64,000 nt of DNA from Crocodylus rhombifer (lineage: Eukaryota > Chordata > Crocodylia > Crocodylidae): contig JAVSML010024253.1 of assembly GCA_038503035.1 (NCBI GenBank), positions 124,001 through 188,000 on the forward strand, written 5' to 3'. Below are positions 12,240-24,579 of this stretch, piece after piece; position 1 is the stretch's first letter, and the number at the start of each line of letters is the position of its first letter. The position numbers and the translations under genes are program-made. The notes below the pieces were generated by a model. The model was not told the DNA's origin, ran no database searches, and was given only the letters and a program-made list of their open reading frames with translations.

Positions 12240-12814
12240 TCGGCCGCTCCCTGCCTCGGCTGGGCGGTTCTGGCGCAGTTGGTCGTGGGGCTGCGCTGAG
12301 GCTTCGCGCTGCCCCAGACCGGGCCTGGACGCTGGCGGGGCAGTCCCGCGGCCGCGTCCCGCCCCGCCCGGGGACTCTCCCGGCAGGCGGGAGGGTTCGC
12401 CCGCGGCTTCTTCCTCGGGAGCGGCCGGGACGGCGGCAGCCCCCGGGTACCCCCTCGCTCTGCACGGGGCGGCTGCGGACATCGGCCCCCTCCCCCCGGG
12501 CTCCGGGGCGTCGTGCGGACGTGGTTGGCTCGGGCCAGCAGGAGGGAGCCCGGCGGGGCTATGGCAGCCCAGGGGACGTGGGCCGGGAAAGGAGGCAGTC
12601 GGTTGCCCCACTTCACCAGAGTCCGTAGCAGGATTGGGGCTTGATTAGGGTCTAGATCTACTTTCACCCATGAAACCATTCACTGCAGGAGGGAATGGTT
12701 CCCCAGCCTCCCAGATACCCTCTTAATTTTCAAATACCATAGGTTTAAATGTGTCACATTTTAAATGTAAATGGGATTTGCTCCTGATGTTTAAAAAAAA
12801 AAAGAAAAAGGATT

Positions 12815-13035
12815 GGACAGGTCTGGATATAAGGAAAAACTTCATGGTTTGTGTAACCAGCCTCTGGAACAGACCCCCAGCGGTGGTGCAAGCACCTACC
12901 CTAGAGAACTTCAAAAGGAGACTGGATAGCCACTTTGCTGAGGTTATTTGACCCTGGCCGTCTTTCCTGCCCAGAGCAGGGGGGCTGGACCTGATGATCT
13001 CCTGCTGTCTCTTCCAGCCCTAAACTTCTGTGAAT
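12815..13035 (+). mobile_element. CR1 LINE 3' fragment
   Basis: This holds the last codons of CR1 ORF2 (WNRPPAVVQAPTLENFKRRL) and the 3' UTR signature CTGGACCTGATGATCTCCTG...CTTCCAGCCCTAAACTTCTG. It lies immediately right of the CpG island. Strongly 5'-truncated. Confidence 0.85.
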
Positions 13036-13217
13036 CTGGAAGTCGCTGCTTAAATACCTGGAAATGTGGCCTGTGGAAGCATGAAACTAGCCTTTTGTGG
13101 CAGTAGCTTGGGAGAGAACATTTTTATTTTGCTAATTTGTTTCAGTGCTTAGCTCATTCAAAGTTGGAAAAAAAAACACGAGTAGGAAAAAAACCCAGGA
13201 AAACCAATTCCGATTAT

Positions 13218-13335
13218 AGAGCAGTAGGGCTGGAAGGGCCTTCTAGAGGTCACCTAGTCCAGCCCTGCCTGAGGCAGGATCATCTCTATCCAAACCACCC
13301 CATACAAATCATAATCTAAACGCTACATAAGACTA
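13218..13335 (-). mobile_element. CR1 LINE 3'-end fragment, antisense
   Basis: GCAGTAGGGCTGGAAGGGCC followed by CACCTAGTCCAGCCCTGCCT is the reverse of the CR1 3' UTR. About 110 bases remain. Confidence 0.75.
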
Positions 13336-14416
13336 TACTATTTGTCCTGACACAACACAGACTTAACCCCTTAACCTGCCACAGCTAAAGCAGGAAAACC
13401 ATAGCAGCCAGTGTTGTTTCCAGGAAACGCTTTTCAATATATGTTCAAAAGATTCTGCTTCAAGGGCCAGGCCCCTACTACAGCAAAAAGCAAGCCTCCC
13501 CAACAAGTCCACACCAGTCTGACCATGGGGAAGCATTCCCCCCTGACCTCATATATGACCATCAGTCTGACCCTGAGGGGAGGGGCAAGACCCTCTACCC
13601 AGGAACCTCTGGCTTGGCTCCCAGCAGGAGCGTTGGCCTGAGTCAAGGTCCCAAGCCTGGGCTGTAGCCAGCACCTGGTGCCTCTGGGAAGGCTTAAAAA
13701 TTCCCTGACACGTAGCAAAAAGTGTGTGGGGGGGGCATGGCAAGGGCAACCAGCAAAGCCCAGAAGCATAAGAAATATCCCTAAAATTATGTTTTTGTGC
13801 ATTTTATGTTGACTTCCAGGCTGCATCTGGATACAGCTTAATGACAAGTGGTTGGGGGGCTGGGGGGAATTCAGTCATCACTAGTAAATAGAAACGCATC
13901 AATCACTATTTCTGAGCATTAAAAATGTAAAAAGTAGGACTTTGACTAAAAGGATGTTGAGCTAATATTAATAGACACAGTGTCTCTTCCTAATTAGACA
14001 AAGGAAGAATGAAGTTTTACCAGTAATATAGAAAACTACTAAAGTACAAACCAAAATAGAAAATGATTTTAATCAAGATTTCTTGCTGATTTAAAATTTA
14101 TATTTTAAATCAAATCTTCCCTTTTTTCTTTATCAGCCAGGCCTTAGAGCTTTTTGTGCTGCAATTACAAATATAAGAAAAATACAAAAGACAACTTTGT
14201 CAGTTTAATAAACCAGTATGAGTTTGAAGAACTTTTGTTTGATGGTTTGGGGTTTTTGTGATGGAAAACAGATCCATTGCAAAAAAATATGTTGTTCTAG
14301 TACAAAAAGGATATCACTATGACTGGTAGATAGATATAAGTGGGGGATTTTCTATGCTCAGATTGAGAGATTGTACCCTTTACTTTGCTGAGTACTGTCG
14401 GAGCTGAGAGCCCCGG
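13336..14416. other. No gene seen
   Basis: Unique-looking sequence between a CR1 fragment and the retroviral LTR. The 137-codon minus frame at 13847-13434 has no recognisable domain and overlaps other open frames. Confidence 0.45.
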
Positions 14417-16210
14417 TGTCACGGTGGCCCGAGTATGGATCGAACAGGTGGGATTAGCGGCGAGGAGTCAGAGCGGTCAGACAAGCGTGTGGTTACAAAA
14501 GGCAATGCTTTTTATTGTAGTTGTCTTACTTACGCCACTAATGGTATTGTAGCGTAGGTCAATCTTAGGCTTGGTTACAACAGTATGATAACGTTACAAC
14601 GAAGAATGAGAACAATGAACGGTCGATGACAAGAACGATGAAGAGATGTGAACGAGGCCGAGTCGGTAACAGTGGCGGAGGTGATGAACGAAGTAACCGG
14701 AACGAAGAACGTGAATGAGTAGCTGAGGCGTGAAATGAAGCCGGAATGTGGTCGAGGAACGAGTAAATCGGTAACGAGTGGTAGAGAGGCGTGACAAGTG
14801 AGTAATCGAAGACCGGAATCAATAATCAATAACGAGTGATCGAGATGAGGTGAACGTTAGGTACACCGAGATATGACAGCGATGGAGAGACCAGCGGGCC
14901 CTGGGCCTAAGTGAACCAGGGTTCTAAGCGGCTCCTAAGGCGGTCTCCGCTGCGGCAGTCTCCGCTCAGGTTTTGTCTGGTCTCTCCCTTGTCCTGGGGG
15001 GATGAACCAAGCCCCAGTGTCATGGTGGGCGGCCAGGTGGTGGCAGTTGGACACGGACAGGTGGGATTCGCGGCGATGGAGTCTGAGTGGCATGGAAGCG
15101 TGTGGTTTCAAAAACAAACTGGGTTTATTCCACTTATGCTTTTGAAGGCGTAGGTAAAGTTGCTCTTCAGTTACAGTTGGCACAGCAATAACAAGTTAAC
15201 AAGTGAACAAACAACAACAAAGGGGTCTGTTGGACCACGGGGTTCCAGAGTGAGCCCTTGCTTTCTACCCCGTGAGGGATAGGGGCGGCTGCCCGCTCCT
15301 TAAGTCCCAGGGCTGGTCAACAGCTCATGTAAGGATAAACGAATAAACAAATGAAACTGTAACGCGTCGAGATGAAGAACGGAGTCATGACGCCAATCCA
15401 ACAGGACAACGAGCGGATCGGAGACAATGCCGAGGTCGAAAGCCAGATATGCGATGAAATCGTGATCAGATGTACGTCAGGTTGCGCAGAGTCATGGTTG
15501 AGATCGAAAGCCAAAACAGTCCGAAAGCCAGAAAAACAATACAGCACGAATGAGGTAAGATCAGAAATATAAACGCAGCGAGAGCCCACGCTGGAGGAGA
15601 CCGATAGGCCACAGAGCCTAACTGAGTGACAGTCCCTGGAGACCAGCCTCAGTCCTCAGTTGAATGGGTCTCCCCCCTAAGGAGGGGCTCACTAATCTTT
15701 TATATGAATTTGGTGGCCAATCAAAACACTCTCTCTATGGAATTTTCTGGTCTGATTACCTCATGCTTTAGCTGTCACTGAGCATGTGGCTGCGGGGAAA
15801 GTAGGTCAGCAATGACTGACAGGCCCTCAGGTCACCCAGGGGGCACGTGCTGGGTGAGCCTTGGAATTTTCCGTTCACAGAGTTAAATGCGCATGTCAGT
15901 TCCCGCTCTTCTGTGTTGTCAGCATACACTTAAGATTTTTCTGTGACATCCCTCTGGGCGGAAACTTACTAGCCTTAAGTATGATCTGAGTGGCCAATCA
16001 TGCAGCGTTCCCCATGGAAGCTTCTAGTCAAGTTACATCATGCTGCAACAAGACTGGGCATGTGCAAAGTGCCAATTTAGATTACCTCGCTGTAAAGGTC
16101 ACGCAGGGGGTATGCTTTATAGCCCTCTGGGGGTTTTCCATTCACTTGCCCGTGTATGTCTGTGCTTAACCCTGTGTTAGCCAGCACCTCATTCAAATTT
16201 TGTTCTGACA
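14417..16210 (-). mobile_element. Composite 3' LTR of an endogenous retrovirus
   Basis: One complete LTR (15018-15948, minus strand) starts TGTCACAG and ends CCATGACA, with a TATA-like CTTTTATATGAA (plus) at 15697-15708 and an AATAAA (minus) at 15129-15124. It is flanked by pieces of a second, related LTR. A U3 piece (16210-15949) starts TGTCAGAACA after a purine-rich tract. An R/U5 piece (15017-14417) ends CACCGTGACA and has its own AATAAA at 14516-14511. Both U3 parts share a GATTGGCCAC block before the TATA position. No matching target duplication flanks the inner LTR. Either an LTR inserted into an LTR or unequal recombination could explain the layout. Confidence 0.65.
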
Positions 16211-16274
16211 TGCCTCCTTGCTTGTAACACAGGTGTTAACACTTAACATTTAACATTCGTCTTCATCTCTTAGA

Positions 16275-17803
16275 TCAATGTGAATAGGCATACTTGTATA
16301 TATAGCAACAGATAAACTTTGTAACTTTTGTTTTAAAAACTGGAAAACACAACACTATAGTAATTACTATGACTAAAACGAATAAGAAAGACAATAAAGG
16401 GGTCAACAAATTCAGTAACCAGGATGAGGCATCCCATCCTAACCAATTAAATATCCGGGATAACCAACCCTTCCCAATGCCAGAAACGGTATTAACAGCT
16501 TTCACAATTCTTCGGATTTCTATCACCTGGTCTTTTAGGGGAAGAGAAACATTGGGGATAGCCAGACAGCACATATCTCGTGATAAGTTCAGGTATTGGC
16601 AAAGACCTCCATGCTGGATGAGTAGGGTATCCAAGGCTAAATGGTTTTGCATCGTCATCTGGGAGGTTGCTTGCCGTTGTCCATCCACAATTCAAACCTG
16701 GTCGCGGTACGGTTTGCCAATAGCTCGACCTGCTCGGATAGCTCGGCAAGGGCTATCCGGGCTTTAGCTATCGCATAGCCCCAAAGGAAAAATCCTTCGA
16801 AGCCCCAGCTAAGGCCTTGTGCGGTCTGCTCCCCATGTGTGAGTGAGCTCCATACCGGAGTGGTGGAGTGAGTATGGCAATGTAGAGCCAAACTCGGTGT
16901 GCTGTCAAGGCCTGTAACGGCAGGCAAAACGCAACGGAACTTAGAAAACATTGTATCCCGGAGAGTGTGGCAGGCAGGGCAGTGTATAGTCGCCCATCTG
17001 AACACGCCCAAACAAAGCCAAATGGTGCTGGAGTGATTAACTCAAAGCATACACCGGGGAATGGAAAAGCATTCCTCACTCATTCAGGCGGACCGGATTG
17101 CCTGATGCGGGGTGTAACACCATGACAGGCAGCGCTCAATAATGCCGCTCGTAATACGGGATAGTAAAACGCAAACCAAGAGTCGTTCCTAGTGGAGCTG
17201 GTCAGGTTAAGTCGATGGCCAGAGAATCATTCCATGTGACTAAAGGAACTGGCCTGATTAGTGGGGTCGGAGTGACTATAGGTATGGTCTTTCTACTATG
17301 GGGTGTGAGGGAGAGGTGCTAAGGCAGGCTGATTGATTCTGGGTCCCAAGTGAATGACCTGTTGGGCCGAAATCAATTGTCGCCTTGGGGATGTATCCCC
17401 CAGGGAATGGCCGAGCAAGTGTAGGGAGGTAGGTGGAAAGATCTCTATGGGAGAAATTACAGGGCCAGGAAAAATCAATAATGGTAGAACCCCCTCCTGT
17501 GGAGACACTGATGGAAGTTCTCGGACCCTTAAAGACTTGGTTGAACCAGTCTGACACATTAAATGGTGAAAGAAAAGGGGTGAGGACCGGGTCCTCAACA
17601 GACAGAGGAATCTTTAGGCATGCTGTTAAACCATCTCCCTTCTCTCCATGGCCCGTGGCATTAGCCCAGAGTGACAGCAGGTGTAAAACCGTGTTGGTGG
17701 AATGATTGGGCTCAGTAACCTGTTCGGTGGATTGCAAGGGTAAAACAACCATAATATATATACAATACAAAGTTATAGTCACTTGATTCTCAGTCAACAT
17801 CAT
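16275..17803 (-). pseudogene. Endogenous retrovirus env remnant
   Basis: The surface-subunit side (17803-17276, 175 codons) opens with a hydrophobic signal-like segment and has N-glycosylation sites such as NATG and NFSH. A frame-shifted middle part follows (17079-16655), with a heptad-like ALAELSEQVELLANRTATRF segment. The transmembrane-subunit end (16688-16275) has a QNHLALDTLLIQHGGLC immunosuppressive-type region, then a CC pair, a GWLSRIFNWLGW segment and a long hydrophobic anchor (about 22 residues) before a short tail. At least two frameshifts break it, so no envelope protein can be made. The stop lies about 65 bases before the LTR, as expected for env. The spacing from first Cys to the CC pair (9 residues) differs from the usual six, so family assignment is uncertain. 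Confidence 0.75.
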
Positions 17804-18085
17804 TGTAGTCTTTTCTTGGGCCTGCTGTAGTCCCTGTTTGGGGTTGATCAGTGTCTCTCGTCGCTTTGGGTGGGACGCGATAAAGGCGTAGGTGCAGGGC
17901 TGAAAAAATAATAACAGGACAGAACGGACACTGCGCTATAACTATTTACATGTCTACTCTAAGTGCCTATTGAGCAGTAGTTACGATGGATCATCTAGCC
18001 AACCAGTTGTGATGGACTAGGATGCTCTGTCCACTATCTTCTAAAGTTGCTAAATACGTGTTTGGATAGTGCTCAGCAGTTTGGA

Positions 18086-19422
18086 TCACTCCATCACTTT
18101 TGGATGGCGATTTTTTGGACTGGGCAAGGTGACCCAGACAAGTTCTGCCAGTTGGAATTTTGGTCTCCATGGTGTTGTGGCTTTTACGTCTCTTTCAACC
18201 CAGAGTTCCTTTCCCGAATTAAGGGCCATCAGGATTTCGTGATTCAACTTCGTCCAGTTTTTGTAACTTCCATTTCCCTTTAAACGGAGGGCTTCTTTAT
18301 ACAATACGACTGCCCTTTCCACGACTCTGTTTGACTGTGGATGATATGGAAGATGGTGATGCCAATCGATGTTATGTAGCCTCGCAAATTTATCCACAGC
18401 TATAGATGTAAAGGGTGGTCCACCATCAGATTTGATCATGTTTGGAACTTGCCATACAGCGATTATGCTTAATAGAGCATCTATTATGGCGGCAGCGTGA
18501 GTCTTTCTCAAGGGTATCAGGGTGAGTTGGCGAGTGCCGAGGTTGACGACAATTAACCCCTTGTTTGGTGGTGCTGCCCTGGGTAAGGGTCCCAACAGGT
18601 CTACTTGCCAGGTTTCCCAGGACTAAAAGTTTTCGGGTCCAGTGCACCTCGGAGACTGCTTGTGAGATGACATCTCTCTTTCACACAAGCTTCGCAGGCT
18701 TGCGTTACTCTTTTCCAATCCGCACGAGATTCGTGCGTTGGTTTGTCTATTGATTCTTGGCGCCATCGTAAGTAACTGGCTCGGGGGCCCGGGTGGCTCC
18801 AATTCTCATGAAGCCAAGAGAAATAGGGGTCGACACACACTCCAGAATTGATGCCTTCAGCGGTAAGAATGCAGTCAGTGCGATGTGGGTCTTCCAGAAA
18901 CTTGTCAATGGTCTCATGGACCGAATCTGTCGAAGAGATGTGGGATCTAGTGTGCTTAATAAGAGGTAGTACGGTAAAGGTGGACAACATCCCCCATATT
19001 CGTTCCCAGATGTTTACGTGCTCTGTGGGTGAGGCGGTACCTGTTGCTACGTTATAAATGAACTGGGAATCCACTGCTAAGACCAGAACAGGGAGGGTTC
19101 TGTCATGGTTCAAAAGGCAATGTTGGATCATACTTTCAAATCCGAGGAGTTCATTTTTCTATGTGAAGGCACATCCTGCCCACGTCTGTATATCATGACA
19201 AGGCCTGCAATAGTATCCAAAGCCTCCCCCATTTCCGGTCGTTCCGTCCGACACCATCCAGGCAGGGGTCGTGGTTCCGTACAGGATGGGATTTACTGAT
19301 GTGATCTCTACCAGGGCAAGGTTCTCATGCTGCCAGCCATGCCAGTGATACAGATGATTCAGAACTAGCGTACTCCATGTTGCAGGCTCTCCCTGAAAAT
19401 TGGGATCCAGTCGGTCGTACAT
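18086..19422 (-). pseudogene. Endogenous retrovirus pol remnant: RNase H end and integrase
   Basis: The minus strand carries an RNase H-like end near 19131 (LPVLVLAVDSQFIYNVA), then an integrase zinc-binding region with a late CEACVKER pair. The integrase core at 18595-18086 has the central SDGGPPFTS block, a PYHPQSNRVVERA block with the final Glu, and a C-terminal basic part. Parts are in different frames. Order and spacing agree with pol-env of a retrovirus running leftward. It cannot encode a working polyprotein. Precise genus is not assigned. Confidence 0.75.
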
Positions 19423-19743
19423 CAGTCATGGTAATAAAGTCGCACCTATAGCCCGGAGTTTTCCCTTTCCGATCGCCAGTGGTTCGGCTAGTTGTGCTGC
19501 CAAGAGGACTTTTCCCACTGGACCGTACCGATGTTGAGCGGCTTGGATCGTACGATGAGCGATGTAGATTAGATTTTCGTCGGAATTTTTAGCTGTAGCA
19601 AACAGGTGTTCGTCAGTGTAACAACTAAAATGGTTACCGTTGTCGACAAGTCAGTACCATGTAACTGTGTATCCCTCACAGCAGTCAGGAGTTAATGTAG
19701 TGCCTGGGTATCCTTTGACATCCATGGGACCTTCTGGTGAGTT

Positions 19744-20283
19744 TTATCTCAAATTTGCTTCTGGACTCGGGCAAGTACCTGGCAAGTGCTTTGCTGTGAT
19801 ATAATAGTAGAGCCAGTTTAAACATCCGAGAAGGGACTGAAACTCAGCTTTGGTTGATGGTGTTCGGTCCTTCCACATGGTGGTGTCGGGTTGGTCATGA
19901 GTCATTCCATGGCGGATAGTCCTGGTGAAAGTCGTTCCAAGGAATTTGAAACTATTAGATGGTTCAAGGCAAGATTTCTTCGTATTTACGATCCAACCGT
20001 CGTTGGAGAGGTGTTGTACCAGGTCTTCGGTTGCCTTTTTCACTGTTGTTTTTTCTCGACCCATAATGGCATAGCTCCAGATTCTCACTTTTTTATTCTC
20101 TGGACTTTTCTCATAGAACTTTTGGAGGCTATCATTTATGGCACTAGTGGCTAACGCGGGTGCATTGCAGTATCCCTGTGGGCACACGTTCCACTTGAAC
20201 ATTCGTCCTCCCACACACATATTTAGAACTTTGTCGGTGTCGTTGATCGGTATTGAGAAAAACATATATCCTTAAGATCGATA
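19744..20283 (-). pseudogene. Endogenous retrovirus reverse-transcriptase remnant; 5' truncation point
   Basis: The open frame at 20265-19744 has FFSIPINDTDK, a WNVCPQGYCNAPA block and a later FLGTTFT block, which are reverse-transcriptase motifs in order. The catalytic Asp-Asp box is not readable; the place where it should be shows WSYAIMG. Retroviral resemblance stops at about 20283. Gag, protease, the start of reverse transcriptase and the 5' LTR are all absent, so the provirus is 5'-truncated or was partly deleted. Confidence 0.75.
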
Positions 20284-21692
20284 TATCTTTCATTTGGTGC
20301 TTTTAGCTGAACCTAAAGCTTGCTACTCAGGATAGGTAGTATATAAGGAGTCTACTTGATGTTACTGAAGTATGTACAATACTTTGCACCATGGCTTTCA
20401 CCTGAAGAGAGAATTTTATAAACATTAATTAAATACCTTCCTAATGCAAAGTAGGTAGGAGATAACAAAAGATCAGTAAACTTCTGTGGTAGTGGATATC
20501 CTACACAGCAGGAAATAGAAAATCTAGGAGATGCTGCAAGAACTTAAGACATAAATATGTAATTAATTTGAACTGAACTATGTCCAAGAAACCAAGGTTA
20601 AAACTAACCCATACACGTATTTCCTTTAAGATCTAATAACCAGGAGTAATCAGTATTACAAATGACATTTTTGTAGTAGTAGCATACTGTGCATATGTAT
20701 CATTGAGGTATGACCTAAAGAGAACAGCTACACTTACTGAATCACAATGAAATTTCTTTCAGTGCCCAAGCATTCCTTGAATACCTTTCACCTTTTTTTT
20801 GAGATCTGACAAGATCAAATCAAGGCAGTACAGTTGCACAATAATATGTTTTTGTATTTTCACCAATAGCTATTGCCCGACCAAAAGAATATTTTCTATA
20901 GTTCTTTGAAAATGTAAAGCATTAAGGGCCTGATCTCTAAAGGGAGGCAGGGACAAACTACTTAATTCCATAGCTAAGATTTTACCAGTAAATATTCCTA
21001 TATGCTATGTCAGAACTGCTTCACACATCAGGGTTGAGCAACTTGGCACATACCCAAGACCAACTGGGATTCTTAAGGTATTTTCCCCTATCTAGTTCAC
21101 CTGGTGAGCGCAGTGTGCTATAAGTGCTCAGACAATGCTTAATGCATGTCTGCAGGATTGGTCTCTGTATAAAATAAAGAAGAACTGGGAGTAGACTTTC
21201 ATAAGACCCTTTAGAAATCTAGCCACTGTTGGATAAGAAAATACAGAATATTTGTTGACTGGGAGGCAGAATTTGCTGATATAACTACTAGATGAACCCT
21301 CTTTGAGTTCACTGATAACCCTGAGTTAATTTAGAGGGTGATTTTGAACATCTGAAAATGGAATTGTGGAAGGTGACAATTGGTACTCATGTGCCTATCT
21401 TATTAATCTCTCCATTGGTCTAAACAGATATACCTGGTAGTCTTTTCCACTATGAATGAGGATGAATGTTTTGGATTTTCTATTAACGTGCTTTCTTATG
21501 TCAACCAGGTATCCATGCCATGACATGGAGAGTGCATGAACTGGGTTTTAAAAACTGGCTGCAATTCCACGATATATCCAAATGCCACATGATAAATTGA
21601 ATAGCTTATTGACAGTTGCACTTGAAAGGCAAATCTTGGCCGAATCCTGCTTGAGCTTGAAAGAAATGTTTAAAGCAAGTTTGGCATAGACC
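20284..21692. other. No gene seen
   Basis: AT-rich unique-looking sequence after the retroviral break point. No exon or classifiable repeat is apparent. Confidence 0.45.
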
Positions 21693-21942
21693 AGTGGCGC
21701 TCAACATTTTGATGCAGGGCCAGTCTAGATCAGACCCAGCACCCTGGGATCAGGCCCTGCACCATCCCTGTTATGCACCACATGCTGGTATCAGGACCCA
21801 TACGGTCCTGTGCACCTAATCTAGTATGAAAGGCCAGCCCTTGGGGCTCCCTGTGTATCTGTGGGGAGCTCCCTGGGACAGATGAGCTGGTACCAGGGTC
21901 TGGGTCTGACCCGCAGACTGGACTGGTGGCTGAACACCCTTG
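21693..21942. mobile_element. hAT-type MITE
   Basis: The left end is CAGTGGCGCTCAACATTTTG and the right end GGTGGCTGAACACCCTTG, which are imperfect inverted copies. The flanking octamers are GCATAGAC and TTGTAGAC (5 of 8 matching), consistent with an old 8-bp hAT target duplication. 250 bases, no transposase. Relatives occur at 34609-34961 and 41253-41447. Confidence 0.6.
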
Positions 21943-22329
21943 TTGTAGACAATGGGATCAGAAAATGCATCAAAAAGTAGTGACAGGGTTCTGACTCCTC
22001 GAGCAAAAGAAATCACACTTCTGCTTTTATCTGGTGATGTGGAAGTCTGTGGTATAGAGACGGATGTGGCTCCACCCTGTCTGACTAAATGGAATAAGAC
22101 TGTAGCATTGTCTATCACTAGTTGTACTAAAACAGCCTTGCTGATGGAGAGGAAGACAGAACGTTTGACAAATGGCCCTTGCCTCGACTACATAAGCCTT
22201 GCCTCTGTCAGATGTTCAGATAAGCTTCCTACTCCATCACAAGAGATCTGGATTGAAATGTAGGGAAGAATGGAATCCAACCACTATTTTAAGAACAAAA
22301 AGACCAATCACGAATTAGTTGACACAAGT

Positions 22330-22800
22330 TATCTCTATATGTGCAATTAATGCGCAGCAATAAATTCCAGCACCTGTTGTGCCAGTTTATTGCTCCCAGG
22401 CACCATGTTTGAACATGAGGTTGGGACCACAGCAGATTGAGATGGGTTGGAGTAGCCCTGGCTTGCAGGAGATCTGGGGGGTCAACCTGCCAGCTTGGAG
22501 CTGCTCTGACTCCACTCAGTGTGCTGCAGAGGGGCTGACTGGAAGATACCCCTGCACTGAAGCACCCTCATGCCCCAGCCAGCCTGGTCGGCATCTACAC
22601 GTGTGTTGCTGCACAATAAAGAACCCTGCCATAGAACAGTACTTGCATTTACACATAGTACCCTTGGCAGAGTTAACTACTTTACTCCATCCTAATAGCG
22701 CTGCACATGTAGATTCTGAGACATTTACTGCAGAACTAATTAGGCAACTGTAGTAAATGTCGCATGTAGATGCGCCCACTGATGACTACTTAGCTACTTG
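22330..22800. repeat. Unclassified repeat-like segment
   Basis: Left part has CAATTAATGCGCAGC and right part has GTCGCATGTAGATGCGCCC, giving weak terminal symmetry. Moderate GC compared with surroundings. I suspect a nonautonomous DNA element but cannot define its ends. Confidence 0.3.
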
Positions 22801-24579
22801 ACTTTAACCACACTTGCATGCAGCACAGGTGAACCCTCACACGCTGGAGTCATTAGAGGCAAGACACAAACTTGGACTAGCAATCTGAAGCAAATTTTAT
22901 CGAGGTCGTAGGATAAACCTGTAGTGCATTCAGAATGACTTGCAAGTACCTGTGGGTAGATAAGCTATTGCTGTTGTAACATCCAGAATGGCTTCTATAA
23001 CTTCTAATTTTAGTCTCAAAATCTGTGTTGACTTATCTGTATTTTCATGGTTGATCAGGAAGATAGATACAGAGTCTGCTGAATCCAGTCTGTCATTTAT
23101 GATTCCCTTAAATAAGTACAGAAATAACTTAACTCTCAGCTTCCTTAGGTAAGTTGCCACAACTTCAAGTCTCTTCATAAAAAAAAACAAAACTTGATGT
23201 GTTGGAAGGGAAATTGTACCAGAAATACCAGTTGTTTACTTGGAACCTGAAATAATGCCTTTGTTCCAAATGAATTGCAACATGAAACCCAGCATTCTGG
23301 AGCCTGTGTGGTGTACCAATCATTCAGAACTAAGAATGGGATGTCAGAGCTAAAGACGTTGCAATTCTAGGATGTAATTCCCTCTCGTGGTGGGGAATTA
23401 GATGATAGTGCCTCTGCCACTGCTGCTCTGAGTGAGCTAGGTGTGGGTTGAGGATAAAATTGCTGAGATTGTGAAGGAACCTGCTCATCACAGTTTACTT
23501 TCTTGAGTGCTGAAGCAAGAAAATCAGAAATATATCAGAATACTTGCCTAGTTAAGAAAGATGACCAAAATCAAGTGTATGAAGAATGTCACAGTTTGGG
23601 TGCTCTTCAGTACCTGAACAGATTATGATGGTAATGACAAGTAAACCATCTTCTTTTGAAGGCTGATGGCACAATAGAATCATATCTTGTCACTTCTGTT
23701 CATCATGCTTTATAAATGAAATATCAAATGGGAAGCAGGTCAGTTTCTTTCTGACCTAGTTTGTAAGTGGAGATCCTCCTAGGCAGCCTACCAAGGTTAA
23801 ATTAACTTTTTCAACCTTCAGTGGGAATCAGTTTGACTTCTCTTAAATGAGCTTGCCAGAAAAAGGCAAAAAGTTGTTGAGCCTTTCCTGTCCCAGTTTA
23901 GACTCAAGTTTCCCTTCTCGTAGACACAGTTGGTCCACAGCACCTTCTTCTGTATTATCCAGTGCATTTCCTGCAAAGAGGGACTTCTCCCATCTGCCAC
24001 CTGGGACAATGTGTTCCTGTGCTGTGGTACTTCAGCACAGGAACCCAGAACAGCACTAGAACAAACAACTGAACTACCAGTTCATGGAAAATAATTAAGT
24101 GATAAAAACAGACAACATAGATTTTATTTTCTGATAGAATAATTGGCCTAGTAGCTAGTATGGAAGAAGAAAACCTCAATGGTGGACCAGGTGGAAGAAA
24201 AGTGTAACCCCCTTTTCAGCAGCTGTGAAGTCATGCACAGGCATCTTCCTATTGAGAATCATACATCTCTGCACAACAGGAAAGTCCTATGGCGATTGGT
24301 GAGTGGCAACACGGACAGGACTGTGAGATCTGGAAGTTCCTAGTCATGGACTGGCATGTAGGTGGTGGGTGTTAGATTCAGTTGTCTTGTTTGGGGCAGA
24401 GGCAGTAAGAACAGTTTGGCAGCTGCACCCACGACTGATCGTTCCCATTTAGGATCCATTTTGCTCACCCCACATGAGGAGGAGACTAGAAAAGGTGTCC
24501 CAAACATAGTCTGTCTCGATCAGTTCCTGACTGGATAGCTGTCCAGTGGGATCACCTATATATATGTGGTCACAAGGAA
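22801..24579. other. No gene seen
   Basis: No conserved frames or repeat ends recognised before the LINE that starts near 24580. Confidence 0.4.

Larger units (their letters stand above)
11200..12650. promoter_or_regulatory. CpG-island promoter, probably of CLOCK (minus strand)
   Basis: Base composition changes abruptly from AT-rich to very GC- and CpG-rich at about 11200 and back at about 12650, typical of a housekeeping promoter and first exon. The core has NRF1-type elements, a (CAG)6 run at 11866-11883 and a YY1-type AAAATGGCG at 12231-12239. In human the CLOCK 5' end lies just beyond the 3' end of PDCL2 on the same strand. Here the island sits on the expected side of PDCL2, 28 kb away, with a retrovirus and several LINEs in between. 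CLOCK exon 1 is noncoding, which would explain why no conserved protein is seen. The long open frames across the island are composition artefacts. Gene identity is inferred from synteny only. Confidence 0.6.

Noticed and set aside
12234..12299. ATGGCGTCGGCC... as a signal-peptide start on the plus strand
   Set aside because: The frame closes after 21 residues with TGA and no clear splice donor precedes it. The AAAATGGCG is better explained as a YY1-type element.
11476..12679. Long minus-strand open frames of 329 and 312 codons and plus-strand frames in the CpG island
   Set aside because: They overlap in several frames on both strands and are Ala/Arg/Gly/Pro-rich; this is expected in a CpG-rich island. 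No domain is recognisable.
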